Origin: Macrophomina tecta
Lineage: Eukaryota > Ascomycota > Dothideomycetes > Botryosphaeriales > Botryosphaeriaceae
Reading direction: 5' to 3'
Assembly: GCA_024180945.1 (NCBI GenBank)
Contig: JAKSGN010000021.1
Coordinates: forward strand, 124,001-188,000
Length of the DNA: 64,000 bases
The notes beneath the pieces were generated by a model. That model did no database searches and was not told where the DNA came from. It saw only the letters and a program-made list of their open reading frames with translations. Positions 10,628-21,569 of this stretch are shown here, piece by piece. Within the stretch, counting starts at the first letter, position 1. Each line of letters begins with the position of its first letter. The translations under genes and the position numbers were made by a program.

Positions 10628-12975
10628 ATGCGCTCCCTTCTTGTGCTGCAGTCCCTCGCTATCGTGGCTGCTTCGCAGTCTACCACCGCCCCCACCGATG
10701 TTCCGGCAGATGCAAACCGCACACCAGATGCTCTCCCTCTCGATTTCCTTAGGGGTGTTCCTGCCCCGACCTACTCTACCATTGAAGGCGCGCTCTCTCA
10801 GGACATTCCCTATGCTTCCGCCACCGCTATCGCCGTGGCCTCAGCTGAACAAGCCGCTACTCCTCTGAGCGTGTTCCCTGCCGTCACCACCGTCCAAATA
10901 AACGCTGCCGGTGAAGACATTTCTGCTGCGACGCCAACAAACGCACCTGAAAGGCGTGATGTTGAGCAGAACCTCGAGAAACGCACAGCATGCGAGGTCT
11001 ATCCCACTGTCAGCAACTTTTACAGCATCCAGACATCCGGTGGCGTTGCAAGCTTCAAAGCTGACCCGACTATCTCCTCGATTGCCAGCCAGGCCACAGC
11101 CCCTGCTGGCTACTTTGAGAATTTTAAGAACCTGCCCGCGGCGAACAGTGCCTGTGAGTGCCTTCCATGAGTCCCACAGCCCAGACACTGACAAAATTCC
11201 CAGATGGATATTTGGGTTACACCGTTGTAGAGGAGTATGACACGGCTGCCTGCGCAGTCAAGTGTACCGAGAAGGAGGGATGTCTGGCTTTCAACATCTT
11301 CTTTGAGGTAGGCTCAGAGCCATCAGGATTCTGGTGCTGCATCCGCTAACCTGGGCAGCGCGATCCTTCCGTGGAGCCTGGCACTGGCTGCGAGAACCCA
11401 GATCCTCTCGTCGTCATCAAGTAAGCATAACTTTTGTCACTATCAGGAAGAGTCTTGGGTTGACCAGCGGCAGATGTTCCTTTTGGGGAAGCGCATTGGA
11501 CAAGACTACGGCGACCAATGACGGCCAGTGGCGCGCAGGCTTCCAAGTTGCCATTGCGGGTTCCAACGCGTACACGTTCGATGCCATCGCCAAGCCAATC
11601 AGTGGTTGGGACGAGCCCCTGAAGCTCAATAATGCCATCTTGAATGCTCCGCTGCGGGACTGTGCAAACACCTGGACATACATGGGCTATAAGCTCTTCA
11701 ACGAGGGTCCTTATGACGTCGCTCTCTGTGCGGCCGCCTGCGATGCTCAGAACGAGTACAACATCGCACACCCTCCGACCAACGGGGACAACTTGGCGCT
11801 CTGCGCTGCTTTCGGCACATACCAGCTCACCCAGAACACGAAATCCGGATCCAAGGTGCTTGGCCAGATGTGCACAATGTCAGTCCCATGGAGCCCTCGA
11901 GTTCTTCTCACAGCCGCACTAACGATACGATAGGTACACCTCCGCCTGGGATGCTCAATACGCCGTCAACAGGGTCTCATACGATGACGGCATTGGCGCA
12001 AATTACACTTACAGCCTGAGCTACTTCTACTCAAAGAATGACCGCCAGCCCATATGCTCTGCCGATCTCGACTACCTGGCCAGCAATGGTGCCGACTTCT
12101 GCACCTCCTTTATCTCCTACACACCCGGCGTCACGACGACCGTCCAGTCCACCACCACTCCTGCAGTATCCACCATATACTCGACCACCACCGTCCGGAG
12201 CACAACCACCGTCTTCACCACAACCGTCACCCAGACTGTGACGGCCGCCATCGCCAAGCGCGACCTCGACGCCAGGACAGTCGCCGGCGCCGCCATCGCA
12301 ACGCCCGCCTCCATCACCAACTGGCCAGCCTCGCGCATCTCCGCCGCCTGCTCCAAGGTCGCAACCGGCAGCGCTACCGCTACGAGCATCATCACCGCCG
12401 TCGCACCGCTGACAACGTCCTTCACGACCGTCACGAGCTACTCCACAGTCCTCGCCGCGACTACCAGCACCTCCACCGCGCCCGCCGCCCCCAACATGTA
12501 CACCAACGGCGGCTTCGAGACGGGCACGCTCTCCTCCTGGACCTACGACTCGGGCAGCGGCAACACGGGCGGCATCAGCAGCCAGACGCACCACAACGGC
12601 GCCTACGCCTTCGAGTTCAAGAAGAAGAGCGGCACGGCCGAGCAATACGGCGGCATCAGCCAGACCTTCAGCACCGGCCTGAAGAAGGGCAAGAGGTACA
12701 CGTACAGCTTCTGGGCCAAGCACGCGGACGCCAATCCCAGCGCGCGCTGCTCCGTCTACTGGCAGGGCATCTTGGGCCAGGGCTGGTGGACTGGCGGCGT
12801 CGTCATCACGACGGTGTATGCGTCTGACTGGACGAGGTACTCGGGCACCTTTACTATGCCTACGAACTGGGATGCTAGTGGTATGTATGTCTCGGTCAGC
12901 TACTGCACGGGTGGGGATACGGCCAACCCAGGCAGCTTCTTTATGGATGATCTGTATGTTGCGGAGGTGGCATAA
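10628..12975 (+). CDS. secreted cysteine-containing protein with C-terminal carbohydrate-binding-like domain
   Basis: Five exons, 10628-11153, 11204-11307, 11359-11420, 11474-11878 and 11934-12975, encode 712 residues. It opens with a signal peptide (MRSLLVLQSLAIVAASQS). A pro-like region follows, ending at a Kex2-type Lys-Arg at 118-119 (NLEKR then TACEVYP). Two cysteine-bearing segments follow (around EEYDTAACAVKCTEKEGC and DVALCAAACDAQNEY), of the kind seen in fungal PAN/apple-like secreted proteins. After a Thr/Ser-rich linker, residues about 553-712 form a CenC-like (CBM4/9-type) domain starting TNGGFETGTLSSWTYDSG. That fold commonly binds glycans. The substrate is unknown and the protein may be wall-bound. 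All introns are 45-55 nt with GT-AG ends. The gene is convergent with the tannase-family gene. Confidence 0.85.
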
Positions 12976-15160
12976 GCGGGCGGGAGGCAACATCGACGGT
13001 ATGATCCTTGACACAAAAAGTTTGCCTTATACCGGGTTTAGTTGGAAGAGACTTATGTAATGGGAAAGAGCTACGAATTTAATGGTATTCTTTTGAAAGC
13101 GCAGCCCCTGATGTCCGATACCCGGACGGCTCCGGACCTACCGTCTCGGCAAGCTTTGTTCTAGATGATAAAATAGTACAACCATCTGTTGGCCGCGGCC
13201 ATTAATAGGAGCATGGGGCATGTATGAGCGTCTGAGCTCTTTAATGCTTCCTTTTGGCAGTTTCGTTCAGCATTCTAGGCTTGGGCATATCTTCTGGCTG
13301 TGTATACAAGCTTTGTGGGGCTTCCTGCGCTGCGGGTGGCCTAGGAGCTTCGATGGCGAAGTGTTCGAGCGTGATGTTGCGGTTTGGGTGGAGGAGCTGC
13401 GCTTTTGGAATGAACGGTCGTGTATAAGAGGCATATGGGGGATATTGTGGAGCAACGACCACCACACCTGCAGGGACTGGCGGTGGAGATGTTCAAGGGA
13501 AAGCTGGATCTTTCGTTCCAGACTTTCAGGGCGTCAATGCGTCAATACGTCATAAGAGCAGAGAATTAGGTGCGGAAAGTCTCGATTTTTCATGGAATCC
13601 CCGGTTGGGGAGGATCAGGAGAGGAGCTGTAGGTAGAATCGGCCGGCTGATATTACTCTGACTTGCAGAACATGTCGTTCACAACCAGGATACCATATGC
13701 GTTGTTGGCCAAGCTAGTGTAGAAGACTGAATTGTACCTACTTCAATGATCAGCAAAGGGTGCAAAACAGTACGGAACTGGAGAATCAGCGTCCTCACAC
13801 TAGGTGCAGCAGTAATGAAGCAGCCCCAGAAGGAACCATAACCCGACCTTACACCTCCGAACCAGAGTCAGGTTCCGAAGACTCTGGAAACCAATATCAG
13901 CCCATCGTCTCTTTCCTTTATTTTTGTCAACTTCATTTCTGATCGGGGCACAGGGGCATTGCATGGAGTAACTGCTGGCGCCAAGAGGCAAGGTGCTCAG
14001 GGCGTTGATAACCATGTGTATGCCAGTATTCATCCGTTTTACTGTATTAATATTACCAATGTAGACATCTCCGCCGTGAGCCAGGCTGGTCCGTGCTTAT
14101 GTACTGAGACTGATGAGAAACACCAGCAGTGATAGGGCGGCGCCTGAAAGTATACCGAACTGGCATCCAAGCGGTAAGCGCCGCCGGACCGTGGCTTGAA
14201 AAGATGGCTAGGGATCCTTTTCAGACACTCCCTGATCGTTGACACATCGTAGTCGGCGCACTGAACCTCTGCCGAAGGAGATGCGTATCGCACTGAAAAG
14301 CTGGGCATTTAGCATTGACGCCGGTCGAATATGATCTTTCGACGTATCCAAAACTCCTCTTTTCCATCGTAACATATTAGCGCGGATGTTGAGCCTACCG
14401 CAAAGAATAATAGATTAAAGTGGGTTCTGTATCAGCGGAATCCAGCCGAATAACTGCAAGGCGGAAGCAAGCAGGGACACTTATCGGCTGAGGTGAGGGT
14501 TGACTGACAAAAATGAGCGTCACGCGTGAGGCTGAGGACTGTGCACGACCCAACCATGCGCGCTAAGTCTCGTTGGTTGATAGGTTGGTTGCCCTGGGGC
14601 GCCGGAGTCAAAAGCGGATGTGGTGTGGCACAGTCTACAACACACCCCGTGGGGGCTAATACGTAACCTTCAGGAGTCCTTCGGGTTTAATTGACGAATA
14701 ATTCTCTGTCTCATCATACTAAGAAATATCTGGAGCATATAATTTGATCTTCAATGATTTGAAATATTGTTCGCGTGTTTTGAGAATAAGCCGCAGCAAT
14801 TTGGGGCGTTGGATGGGTCAGTGCATCCCATATTAGTGGGTGAGGGCCATAGCACAAGGACGAATGCAAGACCCTTCCAAGAGACAATTGAGGATAAGGA
14901 TCACTCCACGTGCTTGAGGTCTAGATTCGGCGACGTCATAAAGCTCTTTTTGATAAGTATATACGTAGTGATGATTTGACAAGTATATATACAGTTTAAA
15001 ATATTCATATCAGATGTAAAACATATCCTCAAGCCCTGGACCCAAATTGCTCCAATGAGAGGTGAAGTCAAAAACATTCGTCGCTTCATCGGAATACACA
15101 ATCTCCTATCCTCCGCATCCCCCAAGATATCGCAGGACGAGTCCACCTCATCACGCGCGC
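12976..15160. other. 2.2-kb intergenic region between convergent genes
   Basis: I see no gene. Frames such as 13220-13555 and 14767-14979 lack any recognisable motif. The stretch at about 14690-15010 is AT-rich. The size is unusual for a convergent pair, where only two 3' UTRs would be needed. Confidence 0.55.
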
Positions 15161-17011
15161 TTAGTAGACAGGAAACTTGAAGGCATCGAAAGTGTAGGTC
15201 CAGCTGTCGATGCTCTCCTGGTCGTAGACGCACTCGAAGGTGGAGCTGTTACCGCCGGCGTTCCAGTATGGGCGCGTGGGCCACTTGCAGAGCAGCTGGG
15301 TCTCGCCGGAGAAGGAGCCAGAGCTGACGGAGGAGTTGAGGCGGTCGGGCGCGACGCCGTTCTCGACCCAAGCGATGATGGTATCCATGTTGCTGACGGG
15401 CCAGGGGCCGGGCTGGAGGGTGTTGGTGCCGCAGTGGGCTGCGCCGGGGATGAGGAAGAAACGGTACCAGTCGTTGAGCGCCTCGACAGACTCATTGTAG
15501 GCCTTGTTGGGGTACATGGTCGTGCGGACGCTGTCGAAATAGTGGATGGACGACCCCGATGGGATGGAGGGGTCAGACTCGCCGTGGTAGTGGAGGAGCT
15601 TGCCGCCGTGGCTCTCGAAGGGTGTCAAATCGGGCAGGGTGGTCTGCAGGCTGTCCATGTAGCGGACCATGGCCGTGTTCATCCAGTCGATGAGCGTGTC
15701 ATAGGTCACGTTGTCCAGGTTGGAGAGGTTGTCAACGTCGACGAGCTGGACAAATTTTGTCACGAACTCGCCGCCGGTCGAGGGGATGCTGAGCTCCCAG
15801 GAGGCAGTGGTGTTGTCGTACGTGGTCGAGGCATCGTCGAACTCAGAGCCAATCTGGTAGGATAGGTAAGCACGCTTGCCATCGGTGCTGTGGAGACCGT
15901 CGTAGATCGCCTGGGCAACGGCAACACCCTCAGCGGAAATGGTGCCGTTTTGAGCAGGGGTGGTACTGGTGGACGAGCCAGTGGTGACCTGGCGCTTGCG
16001 ACGAGCGCCACCGCTGAAGCCGAAGCCGAGAGAGGAGCTAGTCTCGGCGGCACAGTAGTAGGACTCGCCAATTGTCGAGTTGAGGTCGAACTTCAACTTG
16101 CACAAGTCAGTGCGAGAAATGACTCCATCAGTGCGGCCATCAAGGGGATCGCAGGCAGCAATAGTCAAGTTGACGATTTTCTCCAGCTCGCAGGGAGGAG
16201 GGTAGTAACCCTGGACGTGCTCAACGGCGGCCGAGAAGACGTGGTTCTAAAATATCAAAGATTAGTATTCTCTCAGGGGGATCGCATGAAGCATTTCGGC
16301 AATACTCACAACTTGCTGCTGGCCGTATCTGAAAGCAGGGGCACCGGCAACAACACCGTCGTACTCCTCACCCCAACGCTGAACCTGGCTCATGGCCTCA
16401 CGACCACCGTCGGAGCAGCCCTCGAAGTAGGTGTAGAGCTTGTCGGTGGAGTAAAGGTTCTTGGTGATGGCCTTTCCAACCTTGGTCAGCTCGCCGAGCG
16501 CTTGGTAGGCGAACATGTACGTGGCATCCCAGTTGATGGAGCCATTACCGTAGAGAGCGACCTCGTCGTAGCTGGTGCTGAAGGCATCGTAGCCGGCGTC
16601 GGTGGCTCCGCTGACGGCACCGTAGGGCAGACCGCCTGTAGTGCTGGAGCTCAGGGAGTAGCCACCACCACCGCCAAGGTAGAAGCGGTTCTTGAAGTCG
16701 CCCGGGGCGGGGAATGCATACATAGCGGTGACATCAGTCTTGCCGGGCCGCGAGTAGGTCAGCGTCACGTTGCAGTAGCTGTAAGTGGCGGAGCTGGAGG
16801 AGCTTCCGCCCATACTGGCGCCAACAGTCGCATTGTAGACAGTGTTAACAGAGACCGAGGAGGGCTGCAGCTCAATACCGAGTAGGGTTCCGTTGGAAGG
16901 AAGCGCCGACTGGACGTTGGAGACAGTGCAGAGATCCGTAAGCGATGAAGCGGCGTTGGCGGCAGAGGCAGCCGCAAGGGCAGCAGCAGCCGCGCGGGAG
17001 GATTGGCGCAT
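15161..17011 (-). CDS. tannase / feruloyl esterase family protein, secreted
   Basis: Two exons, 17011-16310 and 16246-15161, encode 595 residues. The 63-nt intron has GTGAGT and TAG ends. The chosen start gives a signal peptide (MRQSSRAAAAALAAASAANA); an in-frame ATG at 17122 would put 37 residues in front of it. The CS-D-HC signature of the family is complete: Cys199-Ser200 in EGCSDGGREAM, Asp459 in HGESDPSIP, and His505-Cys506 in GAAHCGTN. Members hydrolyse gallate esters (tannase) or ferulate esters on plant polysaccharides (feruloyl esterase B/C types). Sequence alone does not settle which. A dibasic site (RRKRQ, near residue 310) suggests processing into two disulphide-linked chains, as known for Aspergillus tannase. 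Partner of the GH10 and GH43 enzymes in plant-wall breakdown. Confidence 0.92.
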
Positions 17012-17468
17012 GGCGGGCAGGGTCCAATCAGAGAACGAATGAATATAGCAAAAGAGGGTCAGATGTAAATTGCTAGGCGGGATAGGAGTGATGGTCGCAA
17101 TTGTCTGATATTCAGCAGCCATATGTATACGTCTCTAAGCATAGACCTCCCAACTCCGGAGAGCAATTCTAGGCAAAGTCCGTCAGTGAGGCAAGGCAGA
17201 GCCCCTAGCCGCGTAATGCAATGCGTGTCTGTATAGCCTCAGCCTGTGCCTAAGGATCGACTAGCCGCACCCTTGCGTTAATCGAGGAAGCTTTTACTCC
17301 AGAACCGTGACGTACAACCGCGAATACTTACCCTAGCCCCGCAACCAGGGCAAGTAGTTTGTTTAGTTTCAATGCTTTCGAAACGGACAAAATGCGACCG
17401 AACTCTGGCTGATATCAATGGGTTCATTTCAGAATGGCCTGAATATCGGCCATCCAGGTGTTTGCGAG

Positions 17469-17499
17469 CAGGCGCAGCCTACAGGAGTGGCTGCGCCTG
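17469..17499. repeat. 11-bp inverted repeat with 9-nt loop
   Basis: CAGGCGCAGCC at 17469-17479 and its exact complement GGCTGCGCCTG at 17489-17499 flank the 9-nt loop TACAGGAGT. The site is non-coding, about 460 bp upstream of the esterase start. Confidence 0.85.
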
Positions 17500-17967
17500 T
17501 CCCTGCACCGGTAATGACCCCGCGAACTGACGCGTCTGTCAATATAGGCGGAGGTAAGAAGCCTGGCACGGGCCAAAAGAAATGGGGAGAAAGAGAGAAA
17601 GGCCCGTTACTTACATGGCCTCCGAGTCGACACTTCGGAGGTGGTGTTTAACGCCGAGCGGAGGAAACCCCATGCCCCCGAGACATTGCGGTTTTATACA
17701 TTTTGACCAATGACATTAAACCCTACACTAACGCACCTTACTATGTCTATACTAGCTTTCACACATTTAGGACGAAAGATGGTCACCGTTACCACTGGCG
17801 GCTCAGTGTTGGTCGGGCGAACCACAAGTCCGAGCTGCGGCTCGTTATCCCCGAACTGTTGTATGTACTACACCACCTCCGGGAATTTCCGTCGGTCTGA
17901 TCATTAACTGAAATCGCTGAAACATCTAGATCGAAATCACTTAAGATAGCCTGACATCGGATGAACT

Positions 17968-17984
17968 GGACGGCTGCGCCGTCC
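17968..17984. repeat. 7-bp inverted repeat with 3-nt loop
   Basis: GGACGGC, loop TGC, then GCCGTCC form a tight GC-rich hairpin in non-coding DNA. Confidence 0.8.
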
Positions 17985-18604
17985 GCCCACGGGGTTTCCG
18001 ACAGTACTTGCTGTGAGCCAGTGGATTCATGTATGCAGTAATCCTACAAGTTCGTTGGAGCTGTCCGGGAATTATGTCGGCAGCGGGTCTTATTTTACCT
18101 GGGATAATACTCGAATTGATATGATGCGTCCTCAGACATACGTCTTGTAGGGACAGCCTGCTGCGAGCATGAGGCAGAGGAGTCCGCTTTTCGCGAGGCA
18201 CTGTACAGTAAATGGCATGAAGGAAAATGTTAAACTGGCACGCCCTTTGCTAAGGATGCCGTTGTACGGAGCTACTTTTCAATCCTTCTGAATTGCGCCT
18301 GGGTTTTGGTGGACAAATTCGTGTTGGGATCTTGCCGCTTGCCGCAAAGGGAGTCTAGAAATACGAGCTACCTCAAGATCATGCAAGATGCGCGAGTAAA
18401 GGGACAGCTTGCGGAAATGCCTACAGCTAAGCATTTCTTGAGGCATCCCAATTGCTAGCTCATCTGTTCAGAACCAATACCACGGAGATATGTCCCATCT
18501 TCATCAATTTTACTGTGAGACTACGATTAGTGGCAATTAACTATGCTCCCCCATTTACACACGCGAAACACTTGCATCCGCCAAGCTTGCTTACGCCGTC
18601 AAAC

Positions 18605-19963
18605 CTATATGAGCATATCCCGAGTCTTCCTCCTCCCATGATACACACAAATGCCCTTACCGCCACTCTTATGTTTCGGACTTAGCGGACAGAGCGGGCT
18701 TCCCGGTAAATGCTCTGGGATATCCCAAACAAACACAGGCCCGCCGCCGTCTCCATCGTCGCTCCCTCCAGCATTTCTCTCGAAGTTGGGCGGGTCCTCG
18801 GTCATAATTTGATCCATCCTTACCCTGAACCAATCCGTCTCCGGGTCCGGAGTCTCCGGCGGTACCAACGGCTTCGGATCACTCCACACATCCTCGTCGC
18901 TGACATTCATCTGACTCATAAGAACAGCGTCACTATCCCAAAACCCGCTGCTGCTCGTACCGCCTCGGGCAGTCCGGTACCTTGAGGCAGTCCTGGGCCG
19001 CTTCTTCATCCCTTGATCCTGTCCATCTTCTGGGGACGGACCTTCGAAGAAAAATCCCGAAGCCTTGCCAGTATTGGCAGCGCTGAAATCAGGAGGCGTG
19101 TTGACACGGGTGAGACCAGGAGGGACGAATTCCATTGGCATTGATCTGCTTCTTGCAGTGCCTTGGCGAGTCGATAGCATCCGCGCCGGCAGTTCCCCTT
19201 CGTGCTCCGGCGTCAAGGGTGTTTTGGAAGTGCTATGGCTCTCACGATCACGCGTATGCTTAGGGACGGGTGAATGCAGGCGTGGTGGAGACGGTTCTGG
19301 TGAGATTCCGCCGAGTGCGGTCCCAATATAGTCGGCATTGTAGTGTTTGGGATTGTCGGCTGTTTCTGAGTTATCATCGATGCCAAAGTATGAACTTGCC
19401 TCTCTACGGTCGCCATGAGGGTCGGGGCTGAAGAGAGCAGCCTCGCTGAGGTCACTTGGCTTCATGATCAGCGGAGAAAGAACTGGGGCCTCCTTTCCGC
19501 TAGAGTTTCGATGTCTCGAGCCAAACCTTGGGTGCTTTTGAGAGGGTGATGGGAGTGGTGGAGGAGAGGCGACTTTTGGGGGGCCTGCTTCGACGTCAGT
19601 GCCAGTAAGTTCTCGCGGTTGACTGAACGACATACCGAGCTCAATACCCAGTTCAGGGTGCACGGCAGCCAGCTCAGGAGAGTTGATGACGTCAGCTATA
19701 CTGTGTGCATCACTGGAGGTCATGGGTCCGCGCCAGAGCCAACGTTTGATTGACCTTTTCGATGGCTTCTTAGGTGCCTTCAGCGAGAGTTGCTTCTGGC
19801 AGTCGTCAAGGTCTGCACTAGGAATTTGCGCAGCAGACTTTATTTGCGTAGGCGGAGATGATTTGACAGGCTTTCCTTGCTTGAGGAAGTGGCTGCTGTG
19901 AGATGTCCATGTGGGAAAGTTTGGCCGTGATGCTTTTTGCGGAAATTTCGTGCTCGGTTGCAT
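18605..19963 (-). CDS. conserved fungal protein of unknown function
   Basis: Single exon, 452 residues, no signal peptide or membrane segment. The bulk is Ser/Pro-rich and looks disordered, with short motifs such as KPSKRSIKRWLWRGPM near residue 70. The last 50 residues are dense and ordered: VFVWDIPEHLPGSPLCPLSP, then KHKSGGKGICVYHGRRK. This cysteine- and glycine-containing tail (LCPLSPKHKSGGKG, CVYHGRR) is one I associate with uncharacterised Pezizomycotina proteins. Two cysteines and a histidine could bind metal, but that is speculative. The gene follows TIM21 on the same strand. A pair of 90-bp repeats lies just upstream of its start. Confidence 0.78.
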   Translation of the reverse strand: MQPSTKFPQKASRPNFPTWTSHSSHFLKQGKPVKSSPPTQIKSAAQIPSADLDDCQKQLSLKAPKKPSKRSIKRWLWRGPMTSSDAHSIADVINSPELAAVHPELGIELGMSFSQPRELTGTDVEAGPPKVASPPPLPSPSQKHPRFGSRHRNSSGKEAPVLSPLIMKPSDLSEAALFSPDPHGDRREASSYFGIDDNSETADNPKHYNADYIGTALGGISPEPSPPRLHSPVPKHTRDRESHSTSKTPLTPEHEGELPARMLSTRQGTARSRSMPMEFVPPGLTRVNTPPDFSAANTGKASGFFFEGPSPEDGQDQGMKKRPRTASRYRTARGGTSSSGFWDSDAVLMSQMNVSDEDVWSDPKPLVPPETPDPETDWFRVRMDQIMTEDPPNFERNAGGSDDGDGGGPVFVWDIPEHLPGSPLCPLSPKHKSGGKGICVYHGRRKTRDMLI

Positions 19964-20127
19964 CGACTTTGGTAGTGCTCAATAGGAGGTGATAACAATA
20001 GGGTGAGAGAGACGGAGGGTAGGTGAGAGCAGCGAGCAAGATGATGGTAGGTGAAGAGCTCCACATTTCTGAGCGACTGAGACCCAAAGACATGTATTCG
20101 GGAGGCAAGAGCGTTCCAACCCCGGAT

Positions 20128-20340
20128 TGGGGAGTAGAAGCAATCATATGAACGTAAAAGTTACTACTCTCTCTGGACATTTATATCCGGACGAAAGCCT
20201 CCATTTCCCACGGGAAAGGGTAAGAGCGCTGGACTAGAAAGAAGCGACATCCCGGCGAGAGCAGTAGAAGCATTTATCCGGGCGTAAACGTTACTAATTT
20301 CTGTAGACATTTATACCCGGATAAGTGCTTCTACTCCCCA
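20128..20340. mobile_element. possible MITE-like element with 14-bp inverted ends
   Basis: TGGGGAGTAGAAGC at 20128-20141 and its exact complement GCTTCTACTCCCCA at 20327-20340 bound the segment. Inside are two directly repeated 90-bp copies (20131-20220 and 20261-20350, overlapping the right end) that align without gaps at about 74 per cent by my count. There is no coding capacity. Mobility is inferred from structure only, and I see no convincing target-site duplication. Confidence 0.4.
20263..20335. repeat. long inverted repeat (20-bp arms)
   Basis: AGTAGAAGCATTTATCCGGG at 20263-20282 pairs with CCCGGATAAGTGCTTCTACT at 20316-20335, with one mismatch and a 33-nt loop. This is the second 90-bp copy. 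The first copy (20131-20220) has lost most of the pairing. Confidence 0.85.
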
Positions 20341-20418
20341 CGGAAAATGGCAGGTTATGATACGGCGGTCAACGCTCGGCACCGGGATTCACTTGCGTTG
20401 GTCGGACGAGTCGTTCAT

Positions 20419-21338
20419 CTACCACCAACGGACACCAAAGAATTTGGACTTCTTTTTTAGCGGAGCCCAAGCATCTGCATCTTCAAGTACAATGCGCTTG
20501 TGGCCTAGTTGTGCATCAGCATTCATTGTCATTAAGACGACCGGCTTCGGCTTACCGGGGATGTCAAGTGTCAGGGATTGATACTGAGCCTCTGATTCTC
20601 CAGGCTTTTGAACCATGTGTAAGTTGACAGTGCCATGGTTGAGAGGGCCATCGACCTGGTTTGATGTGAGTTGGCGGCGCCATCTACCGAGGTGGGTAGT
20701 CATACATAGAAGCGGACATATAGATGATCATTACCTGCTCGGTCTTTCTCCTTCTTCGATCTAACACCAAGTCAGCGCGGCACACGGGAGTAGGGCTGGC
20801 TCCCAAACATACGTTATGGACCAAGCTCTCGCCATGCGGCTGTGAAACTGTTCCCCGCGCGCAACAATCTTCTTCGGATCTCCGAGCAACTCCACACATT
20901 TCGGATCCTCCTTGATCTTCCTCAATGCGCGGTGATACTGATTTGTTGTGCCTTCGGGGGAGAGCACTTCAGAATAGATGACGTAACTGACAGCTCCCTG
21001 CTCCTGTCAGACGTGCTCAGACGATGGTGGGGTGTTTGGCATACGGTTGCGAGGATGCCAGCTATGACGACTAGGAAATTAAAGGATTGCTGGGTAGAGC
21101 GGGCGACCTTCTCGCCGGCGGTGAGGTCGCCCCACCGCACACGTCCGTCGTCGTTGGCGACCGTGATCTGCCGGCGGGTTGAGGAGCTCTTGGAGGCGCC
21201 GCCGAGGCCGCCCTGGGTAGCATAACGTCTACATGAGGCTGCGGTGGTGCATGCTGTGAGACCGGTTGCGCTTCGCGATGGAAGCACTAGCGCGTCGACC
21301 GGACAAGCTCGTGCGAGGCGTGGGAAGGCGGCTGCCAT
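20419..21338 (-). CDS. tim21: mitochondrial inner-membrane translocase subunit Tim21
   Basis: Four exons, 21338-21045, 20997-20813, 20760-20706 and 20655-20419, encode 256 residues. The N-terminus (MAAAFPRLARACPVDALVLP) is rich in Arg/Ala/Ser and nearly lacks acidic residues, as a mitochondrial presequence should. One membrane segment follows at about 87-106 (SFNFLVVIAGILATGAVSYV). The intermembrane-space domain carries YSEVLSPEG, DRAGNDHLYVRFYVDGPLN and a C-terminal strand ending KFFGVRWW. Tim21 links the TIM23 complex to the TOM complex and to respiratory supercomplexes. Exon 3 must run to the GTATGA donor at 20705; a nearer donor breaks the frame. The gene is head-to-head with MSP1, 231 bp between starts. 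Confidence 0.9.
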
Positions 21339-21569
21339 GGTGGAGTGAAAGAGTGTGTGGTGCGGGCTGCAGCAGCAGCTCTGGAGCTCCGCACGAACCC
21401 CCGGCTTTTTGCGCGCCACTCGTCACCAGCCACACGCGGCGACACTCCGCGTCTCGCTCGCCGTCGGCTCTCGCTCTCAACCACGTTTGACTACCCTCGT
21501 CGCCGCCCTGTACATAACCGCACATGCGCGACCGGCACCCACGCCTGAGCGCACCTCTCCTAGAACACC
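21339..21569. promoter_or_regulatory. bidirectional promoter region of TIM21 and MSP1
   Basis: Only 231 bp separate the two start codons, so the genes must share upstream DNA. Both products act in mitochondria, which makes co-regulation plausible. I see no TATA box. Confidence 0.5.

Larger units (their letters stand above)
17012..18604. other. intergenic region upstream of the esterase gene
   Basis: 1.6 kb with no supportable gene. It contains two small perfect inverted repeats, at 17469-17499 and 17968-17984, listed separately. Promoter elements for the esterase are expected in its left part. Confidence 0.55.
19964..20418. other. intergenic region between TIM21 and the unknown gene
   Basis: This 455-bp region serves as the 3' region of TIM21 and the promoter of the gene at 18605-19963. 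Its middle is filled by the 213-bp repeat segment at 20128-20340. Confidence 0.6.

Noticed and set aside
12031..13014. 327-codon minus-strand frame
   Set aside because: It is the shadow of exon 5 of the secreted protein; its Gly/Asp repeats mirror the Thr/Ser codons of the real gene.
926..17011. A plant-cell-wall-degrading gene cluster
   Set aside because: The GH10 and tannase-family genes are separated by housekeeping genes (AP-1 gamma and sterol acyltransferase), and the GH43 gene is 24 kb further on; proximity alone does not support a cluster.
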